A DNA stretch of 64,000 bases from Poronia punctata (taxonomy: Eukaryota; Ascomycota; Sordariomycetes; Xylariales; Xylariaceae). Shown here piece after piece: positions 1-12,480 of the stretch (within the stretch, counting starts at the first letter, position 1; each line of letters begins with the position of its first letter). Location of the stretch: positions 5,297 to 69,296 of the forward strand of contig MU401510.1 of assembly GCA_022579005.1 (NCBI GenBank), given 5' to 3'. Position numbers and translations under genes: made by a program. The notes below the pieces were generated by a model. The model was not told the DNA's origin, did no database searches, and worked only from the letters and a program-made list of their open reading frames with translations.

Positions 1-71
1 ATCAAACCAAACCCCCAACCATGTCGCGGCCCGTCTTTGCGTTTTTTTTTGCAAAAAATTTAAAAATTTTT

Positions 72-111
72 AAAAAAAAACCCCCCCCTACCCCCCCCCC
101 CCCCCCCCCCC
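72..111. repeat. Homopolymer tract A9-C8-TA-C21
   Basis: An A-run is followed directly by two long C-runs. Such tracts are prone to sequencing error, and a similar G/C structure at 30.4-30.6 kb brackets a real assembly gap, so base counts here should not be trusted. Confidence 0.85.
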
Positions 112-2199
112 AGCACTGCAGGACAATACAGATCCAGCGAGCAGTAAAATAAACTTTTGCAGCGCAGTATATGCTATATTTACCCACGCACCTGCAAAAA
201 GTACCGACTGCAGCGGCTTTTGACTCTTGTTGGCACGCGACTTGACCCCAGACCGGGTACCCAATCACCACCTTTGCTGCTTAGTGGTCGCACGTGTATT
301 GGAGTATCTAAGTTGATGCGATAGCCAGCCAACGCAAAAGGTCAATATATACAATCGCAAGTGAAGACAAGAACCCTTTGGGGAAATCGCAATATCTTTG
401 AGACTACCAGCACTGGCAGCAGAGACAAATCTGAAGCATACAGGCGTCGTACACGTTTTAAGAATACACTTTTAGGCCTTAGGCCTGCATCCTGCCAAAG
501 CACGCGCAAACTTTGAGTCAAAACAAAAGGTACCACAACGTTAGCTGCGACGCGCAAAAATAACCCCCCTCTGGCCCTTCCCAAATGCTAACTAATAAGC
601 CCAGCAACCCTTGAGTTAGACGCGCTATCATATACAACAGACATCAAAACAGGACAACGTGCTGTGTACGCATCTTTAATTGCAGATTATCAATATGTAA
701 GTTTTGGTATTTTCTACTGTTTTGCTCCTGTTCCAACCCGCCCCTTTCGGTCATATCTGGTCTTGAATTTTTACACCTTTTATTGTTGTTGTCGTTGTTT
801 GTTTGTTTCTGTCCGGTCGGCTTTTACCCCAAACCTCCCTCTATCCTGAACGATGGGTTCCCTAGATCAAGGGGTTGTTTTCTCCGAGAGATCAATTTCA
901 GCCAGTCACAGACTCAGCGCAAATGTCAAAACACCAGGGTCCATCCACCTTCCCTACCCAGCAAATCAACAAGGTCTTTCGATGCTTGTCAGTAATTTGA
1001 CCCTCTTTTGCGACGAGGTCAAAGAAACCTATCATTGCCGTCAGAGGGCTTCTCGCCGTCGTCATTGGCTATGTTGCCCGTCAGGTGATTAAGATTGCCT
1101 GCGGATTGCGCTCATTTTATATCTTCAAGTGTTGGATCAATTCAAGCCTCATCGGCGCCATAGCTCCATGACTATTTCTCATCCCGAGCCCCTTCATCCC
1201 CAATCCCGTTAAGCCTTGCAACTCTTCTCCATGGAAGCGCGTGAAATCATCATATCTGGCCTGCACGAGCAACCCAAAGGAGCAGACCCCGGTTTATCGG
1301 CGTGTCTGTTATTTTCATCTCCGTCTTACCTCTATATCATGCCATGTCCGCAAATCTTGTATTATATACAACCATGACAGCGTGCTGTTTCTATCTCTGT
1401 TTCTACCTTCAGTCTCTGCCTCGGAATTGCATGTGTTACAATGCAACTGGGAGATCACACCTAGATCTGCTTATTCCACCCACCGAGACAGATGTGATAT
1501 TATGACCACTGGCCTTATCACCGTCTCTTCTCTGCTGTTGCCGCCCTTGCTATGCGCCCATACGGCCTCTAGTGTGGCTATCATCTCGTTTCATATGGAC
1601 CGACTAACGTCTTCTCGAGAAGACGGCCTACCCCAAACCACTGATTTGGCAACCCAGATAATCGGGAATTTGTACGTGACAGCAGTGGGTAATTTTATTC
1701 TTTTCTTCGAACACCATGCTGCTACCTACACCGATGACCACTTCCTCATCCGCTCTCCAACGAAGCATTCACACACCATCAAAGTTGATGCCAACACGTC
1801 CTTTCTCCTACTTTGAGGCAATGGTGAAGGATGGTCTGCAGCCCTTTTACATGTCGCAAACTCCTCCACATAGGACCCCGACCGTCCGTTTTTGCTCAAC
1901 TTGCATCGGGCCTTTCCCTTTCCCTCCCTTCCTTGTCCCTTTTTTCTCACCCACACACCCCCTTGTTGGCAGGCAACTCCATATGTCTCCCTACCTAATT
2001 AAGCTATCCGCTGGGGTTGACGCACTTGCTACCAACCTTACCACCCACCTATTCCCTCCACCCCTGCAAAGTGCATGGCCTACGTTTGGTAGCCAATCAC
2101 CCACGTCGCAGCCTTGGAAATTGGTCAAACCTTGCATTCTTTTGTTTTTGTTTTTGAATTCGGTTTTAGAAGCCTAACTGCAGCCGAAATATGCTGGTG

Positions 2200-2266
2200 T
2201 TGTTGTTATCGCTGTTGTTTCTTCTTGTTGTTATCGCTGTTGTTTCTTCTTGTTGTTATTGCTGTC
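2200..2266. repeat. 25-bp tandem repeat, about 2.7 copies
   Basis: The unit begins TTGTTGTTATCGCTGTTG and ends TTTCTTC. Two perfect copies (2200-2224, 2225-2249) are followed by a partial third with one C-to-T change. It lies about 0.9 kb upstream of the hapB start codon. It has no coding potential that I can support. Confidence 0.85.
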
Positions 2267-2844
2267 AGGCCATTTGCTCTTCTCTACCACTGTTCGGACC
2301 AGGGGCTGCTTCGCCTTGCGCGACCGCCGGTCCAGTAGTTAAAAACCCTGGGCTGTGCTGAGCTGGTCGACAAAGTGGGGCCTGGCTTATGCATATTCCG
2401 TCATGCATGCCAGCGCATCAAGTGGCCTGGCGTTGCGCGCCGTACTAGCAACTTGGGGGCTAACCCCTCCACCCCCTCATATCTACCTAAGCTTTCATAT
2501 ATATACTCGATACAGCAAGTCTAATGCCTCTGGTTGGACAGATACCCACAATCAAGCAGCCGTTGATAATAGCTCTTGAGTTCAAGACCTCGAGAGCTGT
2601 TTCGCCATATCTATTCGCTGTTGAGTGAATTGCGCTGAGTAGCCTCTAGCCTTGCCTTGCCTTGCACGCGGTTGCGAGCATTCACGTGGTTGACAAGCTC
2701 ATTCTTTATTTCAAAACTTTGAACAAAGCGGCCCAGGCCTACAACGAGGCCCCACCAGCAAACCATTCAACTTGCATATGCCGTGAAGGCCGGACGCTTG
2801 CGTGCACCTACCACATCACTCACTGCCAGCGCATCCACGCATAT

Positions 2845-2856
2845 CCAATAGATTGG
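2845..2856. promoter_or_regulatory. Inverted CCAAT pair in the hapB promoter (CCAATAGATTGG)
   Basis: Two CCAAT pentamers face each other on opposite strands with a 2-nt spacer, 311-322 nt upstream of the hapB ATG. The gene downstream encodes the DNA-contacting subunit of the CCAAT-binding complex. In Aspergillus nidulans the complex is known to repress its own hapB gene through CCAAT elements, so autoregulation is a natural inference. More single CCAAT pentamers occur nearby, one of them (3155-3159) eight bases before the ATG. Confidence 0.5.
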
Positions 2857-3166
2857 GTCGCATCCAAACCTACCTACCTTGTCGCGGCTACCCAAGTGAC
2901 GAAGGGTCCCCTATAGCAACCAACTAACAAACCCTTTAACTGAAAGACGTCGAGCCGTCTATCAAGACATTGCTGTTGTAAGACCACAGTTCACACACAG
3001 TCTAAACAGCATAGCAACCCTCGGCAACATATCTAATTGTCGACTTTTTGTAAGCTCAGGATTCAGGAAGACCCTTTTTTTTCCCCTTGGGCCTAGCTAG
3101 CATTACCGATTCCCCAAACACCACAGAGTTGGTCGCCGCCGTGCCGCGCGCCCACCAATTCCAAGA

Positions 3167-4093
3167 ATGATGGACTACGCGCAATATCAGCAACCACCGC
3201 AGCCGACGCATTCTGGTTACACAAGCTCTGGCGCTGGGAATAATATCACTTCGCCCACGAGTCACAGCATACATCAGCACGGTGTCCAGACTTCACCTAT
3301 TCTGCCCTCGCAACATCAGAACTCGGCGGCTGGACAAGGACATAACATGTACGGGACACAGTATGGCGTGCCTCAGCAGAGCATGTACGGCATCCAGGCC
3401 GCAGCAATGGCTGCAACCGCGGCTGCAGCCGGTGGGACTGGCTACAATTACATGACATCCGATCCGAACCTGACACAAACCTCGCCGAGGATGGCGTCGG
3501 GTACAAAAAAAGACGCCCGGGATCCCCGTTCGCCGCAACAGATGAACAGCGTGAACACGCTCTCTAGTCGACGAATGAGCCAGGTGACAAGCCCCGGCAT
3601 ACCTAATGCGCCGATGATGAGCCATCCCGGATCCCGCTCGGCTGTCGCGCCTCCGATGCCACCAGGCCAGTCTCTGCAGCAGGCACAATCTCCAGAGATG
3701 GCCGCTGGTGTTGAAGAATCGCCTTTATACGTCAACGCGAAGCAATTCCATCGCATTCTCAAGAGACGGGTTGCGCGCCAACGTCTGGAAGAGGCACTAC
3801 GTCTAACGAGTAAAGGGCGCAAGCCGTACCTACACGAGTCCCGGCATAACCATGCCATGAGGAGACCTAGAGGACCAGGTGGTCGATTCCTGACTGCCGA
3901 TGAAGTTGCCGAGATTGAACGCAATAAGAATGCTGGTGAAGATAAGGACAACGGTACGAGCGAGTCGACTACCGTCAAGACAGGAACGAAAAGGAAATCA
4001 GAGGCAAACTCGACAGCGCCTAACAAAAAGGCTAAACCAACGACGGAAAGTCCGGACGGTGACGACGACGAAGACGCGGAGGATGATAGCTAG
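3167..4093 (+). CDS. hapB: CCAAT-binding complex subunit B (HapB/HAP2, NF-YA)
   Basis: A 308-residue DNA-binding subunit of the heterotrimeric CCAAT-binding factor (Hap2/3/5, NF-Y), which acts in the nucleus on many respiratory, nitrogen and iron genes. The conserved NF-YA core spans about residues 183-252: the subunit-contact helix ([14 protein letters not shown]), the linker, then the DNA-contacting segment with [21 protein letters not shown], where the Arg/His residues are intact. The N-terminus is Gln/Ser/Ala-rich, as expected of an activation region. After the core come a bipartite basic patch (KRK...KKAK, a likely nuclear signal) and an acidic tail. I used the first in-frame ATG (MMDYAQ). 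The frame is uninterrupted. Family assignment is very secure; only the N-terminal boundary could change if an upstream exon exists. Confidence 0.95.
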   Translation: MMDYAQYQQPPQPTHSGYTSSGAGNNITSPTSHSIHQHGVQTSPILPSQHQNSAAGQGHNMYGTQYGVPQQSMYGIQAAAMAATAAAAGGTGYNYMTSDPNLTQTSPRMASGTKKDARDPRSPQQMNSVNTLSSRRMSQVTSPGIPNAPMMSHPGSRSAVAPPMPPGQSLQQAQSPEMAAGVEESPLYVNAKQFHRILKRRVARQRLEEALRLTSKGRKPYLHESRHNHAMRRPRGPGGRFLTADEVAEIERNKNAGEDKDNGTSESTTVKTGTKRKSEANSTAPNKKAKPTTESPDGDDDEDAEDDS

Positions 4094-7000
4094 CGGCGGT
4101 TTCACTTGTCAGGCTTTACGATGTTACGACCTATTTTTGATTCTTACTGCCTAATACCATTGTGTACCAGGCTCTTTCTCGGCGCGAATGTGAATCAAGG
4201 AAGGGAGTCATGCGGGAACGACGGAGCGCTGTTTTTTTATACTGCTTTTTTCAAAGGAGACTAGTCGACGCAAGTTGCTCGTCTCTCGTATAAGAGTTAG
4301 GGACTTATTCTTTTCTAGGAGGTTTCAACGGCATGTCGGCAGGCGCCAGGACATTCGCTCTTCATCTTTTTCCTAAACGTTTCCCCACATCGCTCACGCG
4401 ATTAACTTTCCCCCCTCCTAGTTTCAGTACATTTTAATTTTTTCTCTTTGATTTCATAGTGAGGGAGGTCGGTTGGGCAAGGTTGGAGGACATTGAAGAT
4501 TGCACGGTCGAAATGCGATGGACGGAAGGATACCCCCTGCAGCTTGCCAACATTGAGTGTTTTTAACTGTGGAATTATTTCCAAATCATCATGTTTACTA
4601 AAGGATGGGAATTTCATTTTGTTCTCTATTCTTTTTCTTCCCCGGGATGGGAGGTTTATACAAATGCCCAGGGGCTATCGATTTTGACTCTGCCATGGGC
4701 CAGGAAGACAAACGTCGATATGTCAAGACAAAATTTGTTTAAAAGACAGAAAAAAGAATGCCGGGTCAAGACATGCCGAGAAACAAGGATCCGGTTCAAA
4801 TGGACAAAGAAAAGAAAACAAAAAGGAGAGGGTACGGTACCAAAGGTGTACCAGTCCCCTAATGCGTCTGTCTATGGCGGGATCGAGATAGATGATTTAT
4901 TTCAATAGCAAAATCCGTCACCGGATGAAGGAAATAAAACATGACAATAAACTGAGACCAAAACGGTATATGATTCTCAATATGACGTCTTCTTGGGATG
5001 ACGGCTGTTAATCAGCCTGCCTGTCTTCTACCTCTTTCGAAGGTATAACGTAATTAATGTACCTAGTATATATGTATGTAAACAGATTATGTACAAACAA
5101 AGGAATACATTGGTCCAATAGGCAGCTGTTGCCGAGAGGTATACTTCCCCAGGTCAAGATCTAAAGACCCCACCTATTATCCGTCTGGGGTACGGCGCAT
5201 GAGCAACGCTGGTTGGAACGATTTCAGTGTCAGGTTCTTTTACTAGACCAGACAGCAACAAAAGGTATTACACGTATTGGTCAGATCGGACTCTTTATCT
5301 AAATTAAGCCTGTTGCTGCTTTTTCTTCCTACGAGTATATTATCTAGATTGTTAAGAAAGGGGTGGAGTTTTAATATGTTTGATAGGTATAGCAAGGGTT
5401 GTTGTTTTAAGCAAGAATGGAAATTTTCAATTTTGTTTTTATAAGTACCTATTTACTTGTAATTGAGGTACTTTATTATAAATTTCTGTGTAATTGGTTT
5501 TAAAAGGACAAGTACGAGCACCTACTATACCTGCCTCGACACTCAATATTGCTTTTACCTATTCTGATTGCAGCTTTGGTTTACTTGTAACCTAGGTATT
5601 TATCTCTTGTTGGTTTAAGAACAGGATACCTACTGTATAAAAGCAAGGAATCCCCCGGTCCTGTCGTGCCTGTGTTGTTATCTACATACATAGACTACAT
5701 GTACAAGAGCTAGGTAGGCTAGCACTAGGTAGGGATATACTATACTCCTAACTACAAGTAGCTTTATGATTATGTAGGTACGTTTGTGGATTATCTGAGA
5801 TACATACATATATACTTAGTATTACTATCTTGCTTTTGTAGCGATAAGCATTTGACAATCTCATTTCATTTCTTTTCTTTCTTTCCGGCATTAGATAGGT
5901 AGGTTAGATATTTTAACTTGGTAGGTTAGGTTAGGTTTTAGGTTAGTCTAATGCAATGTGCATTAAGGATTTGCCGTGGCACTTGTATAGTTCCAATCTG
6001 TTTTATTAGGATATGTGCATTACATTAGATGGCTCTGAGGTGACATGGCTTGGCTTGGCTAATATTCCCTTTTCTCTTTTTCTTCTGTCTATTTGAATTT
6101 TTAGGTAGTAAAGCTAGTGAGTGAATTAGTAGGTCGGGGTAGCATTTATTAAACAGAGGATGGGAAATTTGAAAGAAGAAGGATACGTTACAAGGAATTG
6201 GGAAATTTTTTGTTAAGGGATAGAGCCCGGGGGACAAGATAAGGCTGGGCTTACTTGTATGTGGGTGTACGGTAGGTGGTATCAATCAAGTAAACTCTTT
6301 TCAAAGGGGGGAGGAGGAAAAACTGAAATGATAGGTTGAGAATTTAATTCCGAGACAAGGTTTTAGGTTATTTACTTTGCTTTCTTTGTTTACGGCAGGT
6401 TTTTTTTTTTTTTTTTTCGCCTTGTAATGATACCTAGCAGCATACTCGTACCCTGTGGTATACTTGTAGTACTACGAATACCCGGCGCTATGTTTTCGCA
6501 TGCTAGGAGTGAGCGTCGGTACTTGAATTACTGTTGTCTGTTCATGAGTATGAGTAGGTAGGTAGAGTCAGCTATAGAAATTGCTATAGGGAAAGATGAG
6601 TGATGCGTTCTAAAGGTCTAGGGAGAGAATAGAGGAGCGATGAGATGGTTTGATTCTTTTGTTTTGTTTTGCGTGTAGTTGTTCAATCGTCATCATTCCC
6701 TCCCTCATGTAAGGTTAGGTAGATTCTCAATCCTATAGCATTTCTACCCTGGCCCATAATAGCAGTGAACCGAAACTTGCTTGTTTTCAGGTCCGGTAAG
6801 AGATTAGCTAGGTTAGACTACCTTGAGTGTGAGATGGATGTGTATTAATATTATAGCAACCCGAAGGACCGTATAGGTACCTTACCTCCGTGCTCCGAAA
6901 TTACCATCTCCTCCTCTCCGCCCCTGCCCTACGGACCTTGTATAGTGTGGGGTCATAAATTTTAAAGAAGTCGGTGTAACCACCGAGGACGCAACTTTTC

Positions 7001-10000
7001 TACAAGAATCCATCATACGTCAGTGCGTAGGTATGTTCGTAGGTTTTTCATGTTTTAAGGTTCATTTACATTTGGTAATCACGATATCAGATTCTATTAT
7101 AAGACCGACAGACAATTTGCGATGACGTCTTTCCTCCCTTCTCTCATCTTTTTTTCGGCCCTCCTTTCCTTTCCGCCTTGCTTTAGAATACCTAACCTAG
7201 TCCCTTTCTCCTTCCTCCTCCTTTCTGTACTTCCCTAAACTCAATTCCCCGCCCCTTCCCTTTCTATATATGCACTTTTTTCTCGGCATGCGCCGACAGA
7301 GTTTGTTATTAGGGATAAAATAATTGCACTTCTTGTTAGCTGCATAAGAATGCATCGTGGCGTTTTCTCCGTCTTGCAGCTTATAAGTATCCCCTGCAAA
7401 GGCACATTGAATCCTTCAAGTGTGCAAATACGTAGGGAAGGAAGACGACATAAGGAATAAAACTATTTTTTGTTTGTGTATGCTTAAGATTCTATCTACC
7501 TTTTCTTATATCAGATTACATCAATCTCCTATGACCAAGGTTACCAAATAAACAAAACATTCCATGAAAGATGACGTCTAAATCGGGCCCAACAGACTGG
7601 AATAGCCGCCCATCCCTCCCTCCCTCTCGATCTTTTGTCGCCGCATCTCCCGGGTGGTCGGGCAAAAGTCCTATCAAAAATTCTCAAATCTCCTCTGCTA
7701 AGAAATCACTTTTTAGAGATCTACTAGGTAAACCAGACTACCTACCGTACCATCCTACTCGACGTCTTTAAAAATCGCCCTGTAAACCTAGAGCCAGTCG
7801 GAAATGAGTGGGTGGAGGACTGTTGCAAGGGGAGAGGAGGGTAAGATGGTGGAGTAAAGAGTTACCTACGTGTACTGATTGATATTGGGGTATACTCGGG
7901 AGTAGATTATGCGGGACAGGGGGATTGTGGTTTTCAGGGTCGCTTCTTCCACTTTCTCCGTGCGTATGTGTGTGTGTGAGAGAGAGAGTAAGACGGCTAT
8001 CCCGATACCATGCGATGCGCCGCTCCTCATGTCATAAATCCGGGCACGAATCAGATAGGCTGACTTTTCTATCTATGTTTACAGTAGGTAGTTCAAGTGC
8101 TAAAAGTGTATTTATTGTTGACATGTGATATACGAGTATAGAAGTGGGGGTATTCAGCACCTTTAAATACAACACGGCCTGCTGTTAAGAACAATTAAAA
8201 TTAAGAAGAAAAAACAAAGAGTATACCTATATATCTAAGTTCTTGATCAGAGTCAGCGCCTAGTCAAGAAAGCAAGCAACTAATATTTTATATTGACATC
8301 TCGGCCTTTTCCTTACGAGTACAAGTACATCCTAAACAATATACCCCCCTCTGTTGTATTACACAGTGTTTGTTGACACTATATACTGTGACTATAGACT
8401 GTATATTGTACACGTATTACCTAATGTATCAATCACTTTCTGTAACCAAGTTGCTTGCTTGCATCAGCCTCAAACAGGGCAATTACTCCTAGGTAGTTCA
8501 AAGTTAAGTGCTTTTATCCCCGGCCTAGCCGTAACGGCCTCGCGTCGTGGCTCAACCAAGGGGTTATATTCTTTGGTTTCGATAGCCAGCTATTATACAT
8601 ATATGTATGGATGCATATTTTGCACATACACGTATATCCTGTATACCTAATGTTCTGTACATGTACGTACTTGTGTATCCTTTTCCAGTATACACGTAGG
8701 TTAAACCAACCGGAGGAAAAGAAATCACAGTACACGTGAAATAGGTAATTAATGCAAAATATGGTTGACAGGCATCAAGAGACCTACCGTCGCCGCTATA
8801 CCTGGAACAGAAGACATAATTACATACTACGACCGGGACAGACTTCCCCGGAAAATCACTAGGCCAGACACCGTAAGTAACTTAAGACTAGATCAACCTA
8901 GCGCTTGAAAGCCAGACAAGTTCGTTAACAAATCGTCAATCCTGTCGCGTTAATTTTAATCGTTGTAATCCAAACGTGATATGAAGATGTCTGCGCCTAT
9001 CTCTGATTTTGTGACCCACGCACAGCATGTCGTCGTTGTCGTCGTCAAGTTTCAGTAGGTAGAGCTGCATGTAACGTAAGTGTCGAGAAGCGTGTGTGAT
9101 CGACTCAAAGTCTTTTTCTGCAAAACCTGTGACAAAGAGGTTCTGTGAGAAGAACGCATGCTTTTGGACGTGATGATTTAAATAGGTACTACCTAGGTCC
9201 AGAAAAAGGAAGCGTGATAGTGTACCTAAGTGTCATACTCGTACCTAATGTACACAATGTGAAACTCTGATCCAACACTTCCGAGGATCTACATATGCGG
9301 GTGATGGAACATCGGGTTCCCTCTTATAGTTACGTGGTACCTACTATGTGTGTGTGTGTGATCAGGGTCCCGGATGGGAGATGGATCGTCTATTTGATAT
9401 GACCCGGCTGCCCATGCGACGGCACGGTCCGGCATCTCTAGCATGGGATGAGTTTATGATCAGAACTAAATTATGTAACCCTTCAAGTGCTAGATTGTTT
9501 ATCATATGTAAGTAGGTATACTTGCATCATCGTCACAGGGTCCTGCCTACCTATTTCCATATTAGAAACACGCATGCCTCAAACGCGATATTCCATAAAG
9601 GATGAAAGACATAAGCGCCACAATACCGTTCCAAGAACGCATTTGGCGTCATCCCACTTACCAGGACATAGGTACACATATCGCTCGCTGTAGAAAAAAA
9701 GTCTGCTTGCGTCAAGTTGCTTTGTTTCACCCCTATCCTATCACATGACGATACTGATCAAAGACAGCGAAATCATCCATGTCTCATCTTGGAACTGTCA
9801 AGACTGCATTCTTAGTAGGCAGGTACAGGCTTTGTAAATACTACAAGGCCTGATAGTACCTCATGATCAGACTAACCTAACCTAGTCCCTAGTGATAAGT
9901 GAATTCGATGGATTCAGTAGGTGGGTAGGCTCACCAGTTTCTACATCACGTAGTCACCGGCAGGTAGATAGAGCCTAGGGGTACTACCTATGTATTCATA

Positions 10001-11520
10001 CTTCGGCTGGCTGTAATAGGTACCATCCTTCTGCACATCAGGTCAGTGAAGCTGCAAGAAGCACTGCAGAGCTGCGAGATAGGCGCACCTAGTTATCACG
10101 TATACAAGGTGACCTTCTCCACTTAGGCGTAAGTAATAGTGTAGATAGTTGACGACCAGAGCTTTCCGTCTTTTCCGAGACAGCGTATTACTCAGTATGT
10201 CTGGATGTGTGTAATTAGGTTTACATGCTTGTTAACGAATCACGTCACATCGGTCCATACTAGAGCTGACCCTATCACGGCCGGTACCACTTCCCCTTAT
10301 AATCTGGGCCCGAGTAGATCCCATCGACATAGATCGACAATTAAGAGTTTCGGGATTGGCTTTGCTACCACATGATCGATCGCTAGAGCATATCATAGTA
10401 GGAAATCGGGAATATCCGATGCGGAAGTAACTATTACCTCATGTAAATAATTAAGTAAGCCCAAGGTAGCATTCGACCTCGGTGCTTTTCAGGTGTGTGT
10501 ATTTTTTTTGAACAGGGAGTTGGGTCGTATCATAGCTGAGACGGGCAAAGAAGCGAGATGAGCTGAATTTATAATTTTCGACCAAGTCCTAGATCGTGGC
10601 AACCAAGATGCGGCTGCTATTACGAGTATGCATAAGCTGGCCCGCTAGCCTCAGGCCGGAGATGAGAATGGTCAAGTTATACATGGGTGTTGCTAAGACC
10701 GCCCGACGGCACGTGACAGACTGCCGTTCGGCGTACGGGAGTATCTGCCTGTGACCGACACTATAGCTGCTCCGGATAGTCAATGCTACTGGATTTGGGA
10801 GACCCATTGAAGACGTGAGGTTAGACGCCGTCTCGGCGCCCGGGCCGGAAGCTTTGCCCATACTCGACTCGAGACGTATCTGCCATAGTACTTTCGTCAT
10901 CTTCGATACTTATAGATGCCCGGATCACCGTGAGAGGCGTGATTCTATGCAAATCCGACCATCTCAATTCTACCATTATCCGGGGACGTGGTTGTTAATT
11001 ATGGTGTAGGTACCTCAAATCCGGATCATCAGGGTCCGAGCTCTCCCGGGAGGGGGCCTGCCGCTCCTCCAGATGTGGACACTAGGCCATAATATCGAAA
11101 GTGCTGTCTGCGAACCCCTTGGCTGCCACCGGAGTCTTGTGGGTATGTTCATAGGCCGCAGATGGATCCGCCGAAGCACGGGCTCGGTCCCGGACGGTAA
11201 GCGAATCCCGGCCATGAGTAGACTAATCCCCCGGAGTACACATGACCCATGATCAACCTTGCCTCTGCATCTTCAGGGTCTATGCCTGCCCGTGAGCACA
11301 GTACCTACCTTATACACAGAACCTTAACCCGTGTCAGCATCTGGCAACTGGCAACTGGTAGGTAAACAATAGAAAATGAATGCATACGAGCATACTTTCC
11401 AAACCTAATCCAACTTATCCTCTACCCTCTATCTTTCCATCTTGGAACCACCCTCATAGCGCACTCTCAGCATCCTATCAACGGTTAATTACAAGCATTC
11501 GGAAATTCGAACAAGTCAAA
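4094..11520. other. 7.4-kb gene-poor spacer
   Basis: No open frame with recognisable domain, codon bias or splice structure was found. The tract is rich in short TAGGTA/TACCTA motifs (for example 5700-5770, 5895-5945, 9180-9250, 9960-10030) and T-runs (6401-6418). The first few hundred bases should contain the hapB 3'UTR and the last few hundred the phosphoesterase promoter. Nothing else is supportable. Confidence 0.55.
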
Positions 11521-12480
11521 ATGGGCATCAAAACAAAGTTCATAATCGTCTCAGACACCCACGCGGACGACGACATCCGATTGAACGGGGACATTACCGC
11601 GGATGTGGCCATCCATTGCGGCGACCTGACCGAAGAGTCAAAGATGGAGGAATTTCGGGAAACCTTGCAGTTGCTCAGAGAAATAAATGCGCCGTTGAAG
11701 TTGGTCATCGCCGGGAACCACGACTTTACGCTAGACGAGACAGCGTTCAGGGCAAAGGTTGCCGAGGTGGTCCCTGCTTTGGAGCCGAAACTCGTTGAGA
11801 GCGTATACGGCCGTTACGGGGAAGCACGGGAGTGTCTAAAGAACACGCCCGGCCTGACGTTCCTGGACGAAGGGACGCATAAATTCACTCTCGACAATGG
11901 CGCGCTCTTGACAGTTTACGCTAGCCCTTACACACCGTCGGAAGCCGGAGGGGGTGCTTTTCAATACTCGCCCAGATCGGGCCATTGGTTCGACATAGGG
12001 GAGCAAGTCGACATCGTCGTGACGCATGGTCCGCCGCACGGAGTTTTGGATGTCGCGCAGTCCCAGAGAGCCGGCTGTCCCCATCTCTTCGCCGCCGTCG
12101 CGAGAGCTCGTCCTCGTATGCATTGCTTCGGGCATATTCACGAGGGTTGGGGCGCGAAACTAGTCGCATGGCGGCCTCAAATTAGCGACAAGCCGTCTCA
12201 TTTTACCGACATCGACAACGGCAGTTCCAAAGTGATCGAGAAACTATCCAACATTACCGGAATCAAGTACGACACAGCAGATACAAGGCGTAAGAAGCTG
12301 CAAGCGGCACAGCATTTTATCCAAAGGGGCTTCTTCTCGACTAGCCATTGCGAAAACGATGACACACCGATCGAGTGGAAATCAAACACGCTGTTTGTCA
12401 ATGCAGCCACTCAAGGTGTGGATGAGGCTTTCCCTGTCCAACCACCGTGGCTAGTTGAGTTGGAGCTTCCTGCTGGATAA
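11521..12480 (+). CDS. Calcineurin-like metallophosphoesterase (MPPED/UPF0046-like)
   Basis: A 319-residue single-exon enzyme of the binuclear metallophosphoesterase superfamily. The metal-ligand motifs occur in order: SDTHAD near the N-terminus (D-x-H), HCGDL (GD), GNHDF (GNHD), THGPPHG and FGHIHEG (GHxH). This order and spacing resemble MPPED1/2-type and fungal UPF0046 proteins, which hydrolyse phosphodiesters; the physiological substrate is not evident. The ATG at 11521 (MGIKTKF) is chosen because it directly precedes the first beta strand of the fold. An in-frame ATG at 11380 would add 47 residues without any family resemblance. The gene stands alone between two large spacers. The C-terminal 80 residues after the last motif are less typical. 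Confidence 0.85.
   Translation: MGIKTKFIIVSDTHADDDIRLNGDITADVAIHCGDLTEESKMEEFRETLQLLREINAPLKLVIAGNHDFTLDETAFRAKVAEVVPALEPKLVESVYGRYGEARECLKNTPGLTFLDEGTHKFTLDNGALLTVYASPYTPSEAGGGAFQYSPRSGHWFDIGEQVDIVVTHGPPHGVLDVAQSQRAGCPHLFAAVARARPRMHCFGHIHEGWGAKLVAWRPQISDKPSHFTDIDNGSSKVIEKLSNITGIKYDTADTRRKKLQAAQHFIQRGFFSTSHCENDDTPIEWKSNTLFVNAATQGVDEAFPVQPPWLVELELPAG

Larger units (their letters stand above)
1..3166. other. Gene-poor leader/promoter region upstream of hapB
   Basis: No convincing coding region was seen in about 3.2 kb. The left end carries an A9 run followed by two C-runs (81-88 and 91-111). A 25-bp tandem repeat lies at 2200-2266. Several CCAAT pentamers occur (261-265, 2093-2097, 2845-2849, 3155-3159), plus inverted ATTGG copies. 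The part nearest hapB is probably its promoter and 5' leader; extent unknown without transcript data. Confidence 0.6.

Noticed and set aside
1241..1816. 191-residue open frame on the plus strand
   Set aside because: No ATG-initiated start at its beginning, no domain, Ser/Leu/Thr-rich composition typical of CT-rich non-coding DNA.
10589..10900. 103-residue open frame on the minus strand
   Set aside because: No motif, no splice context, overlaps an equally long opposite-strand frame; likely chance.
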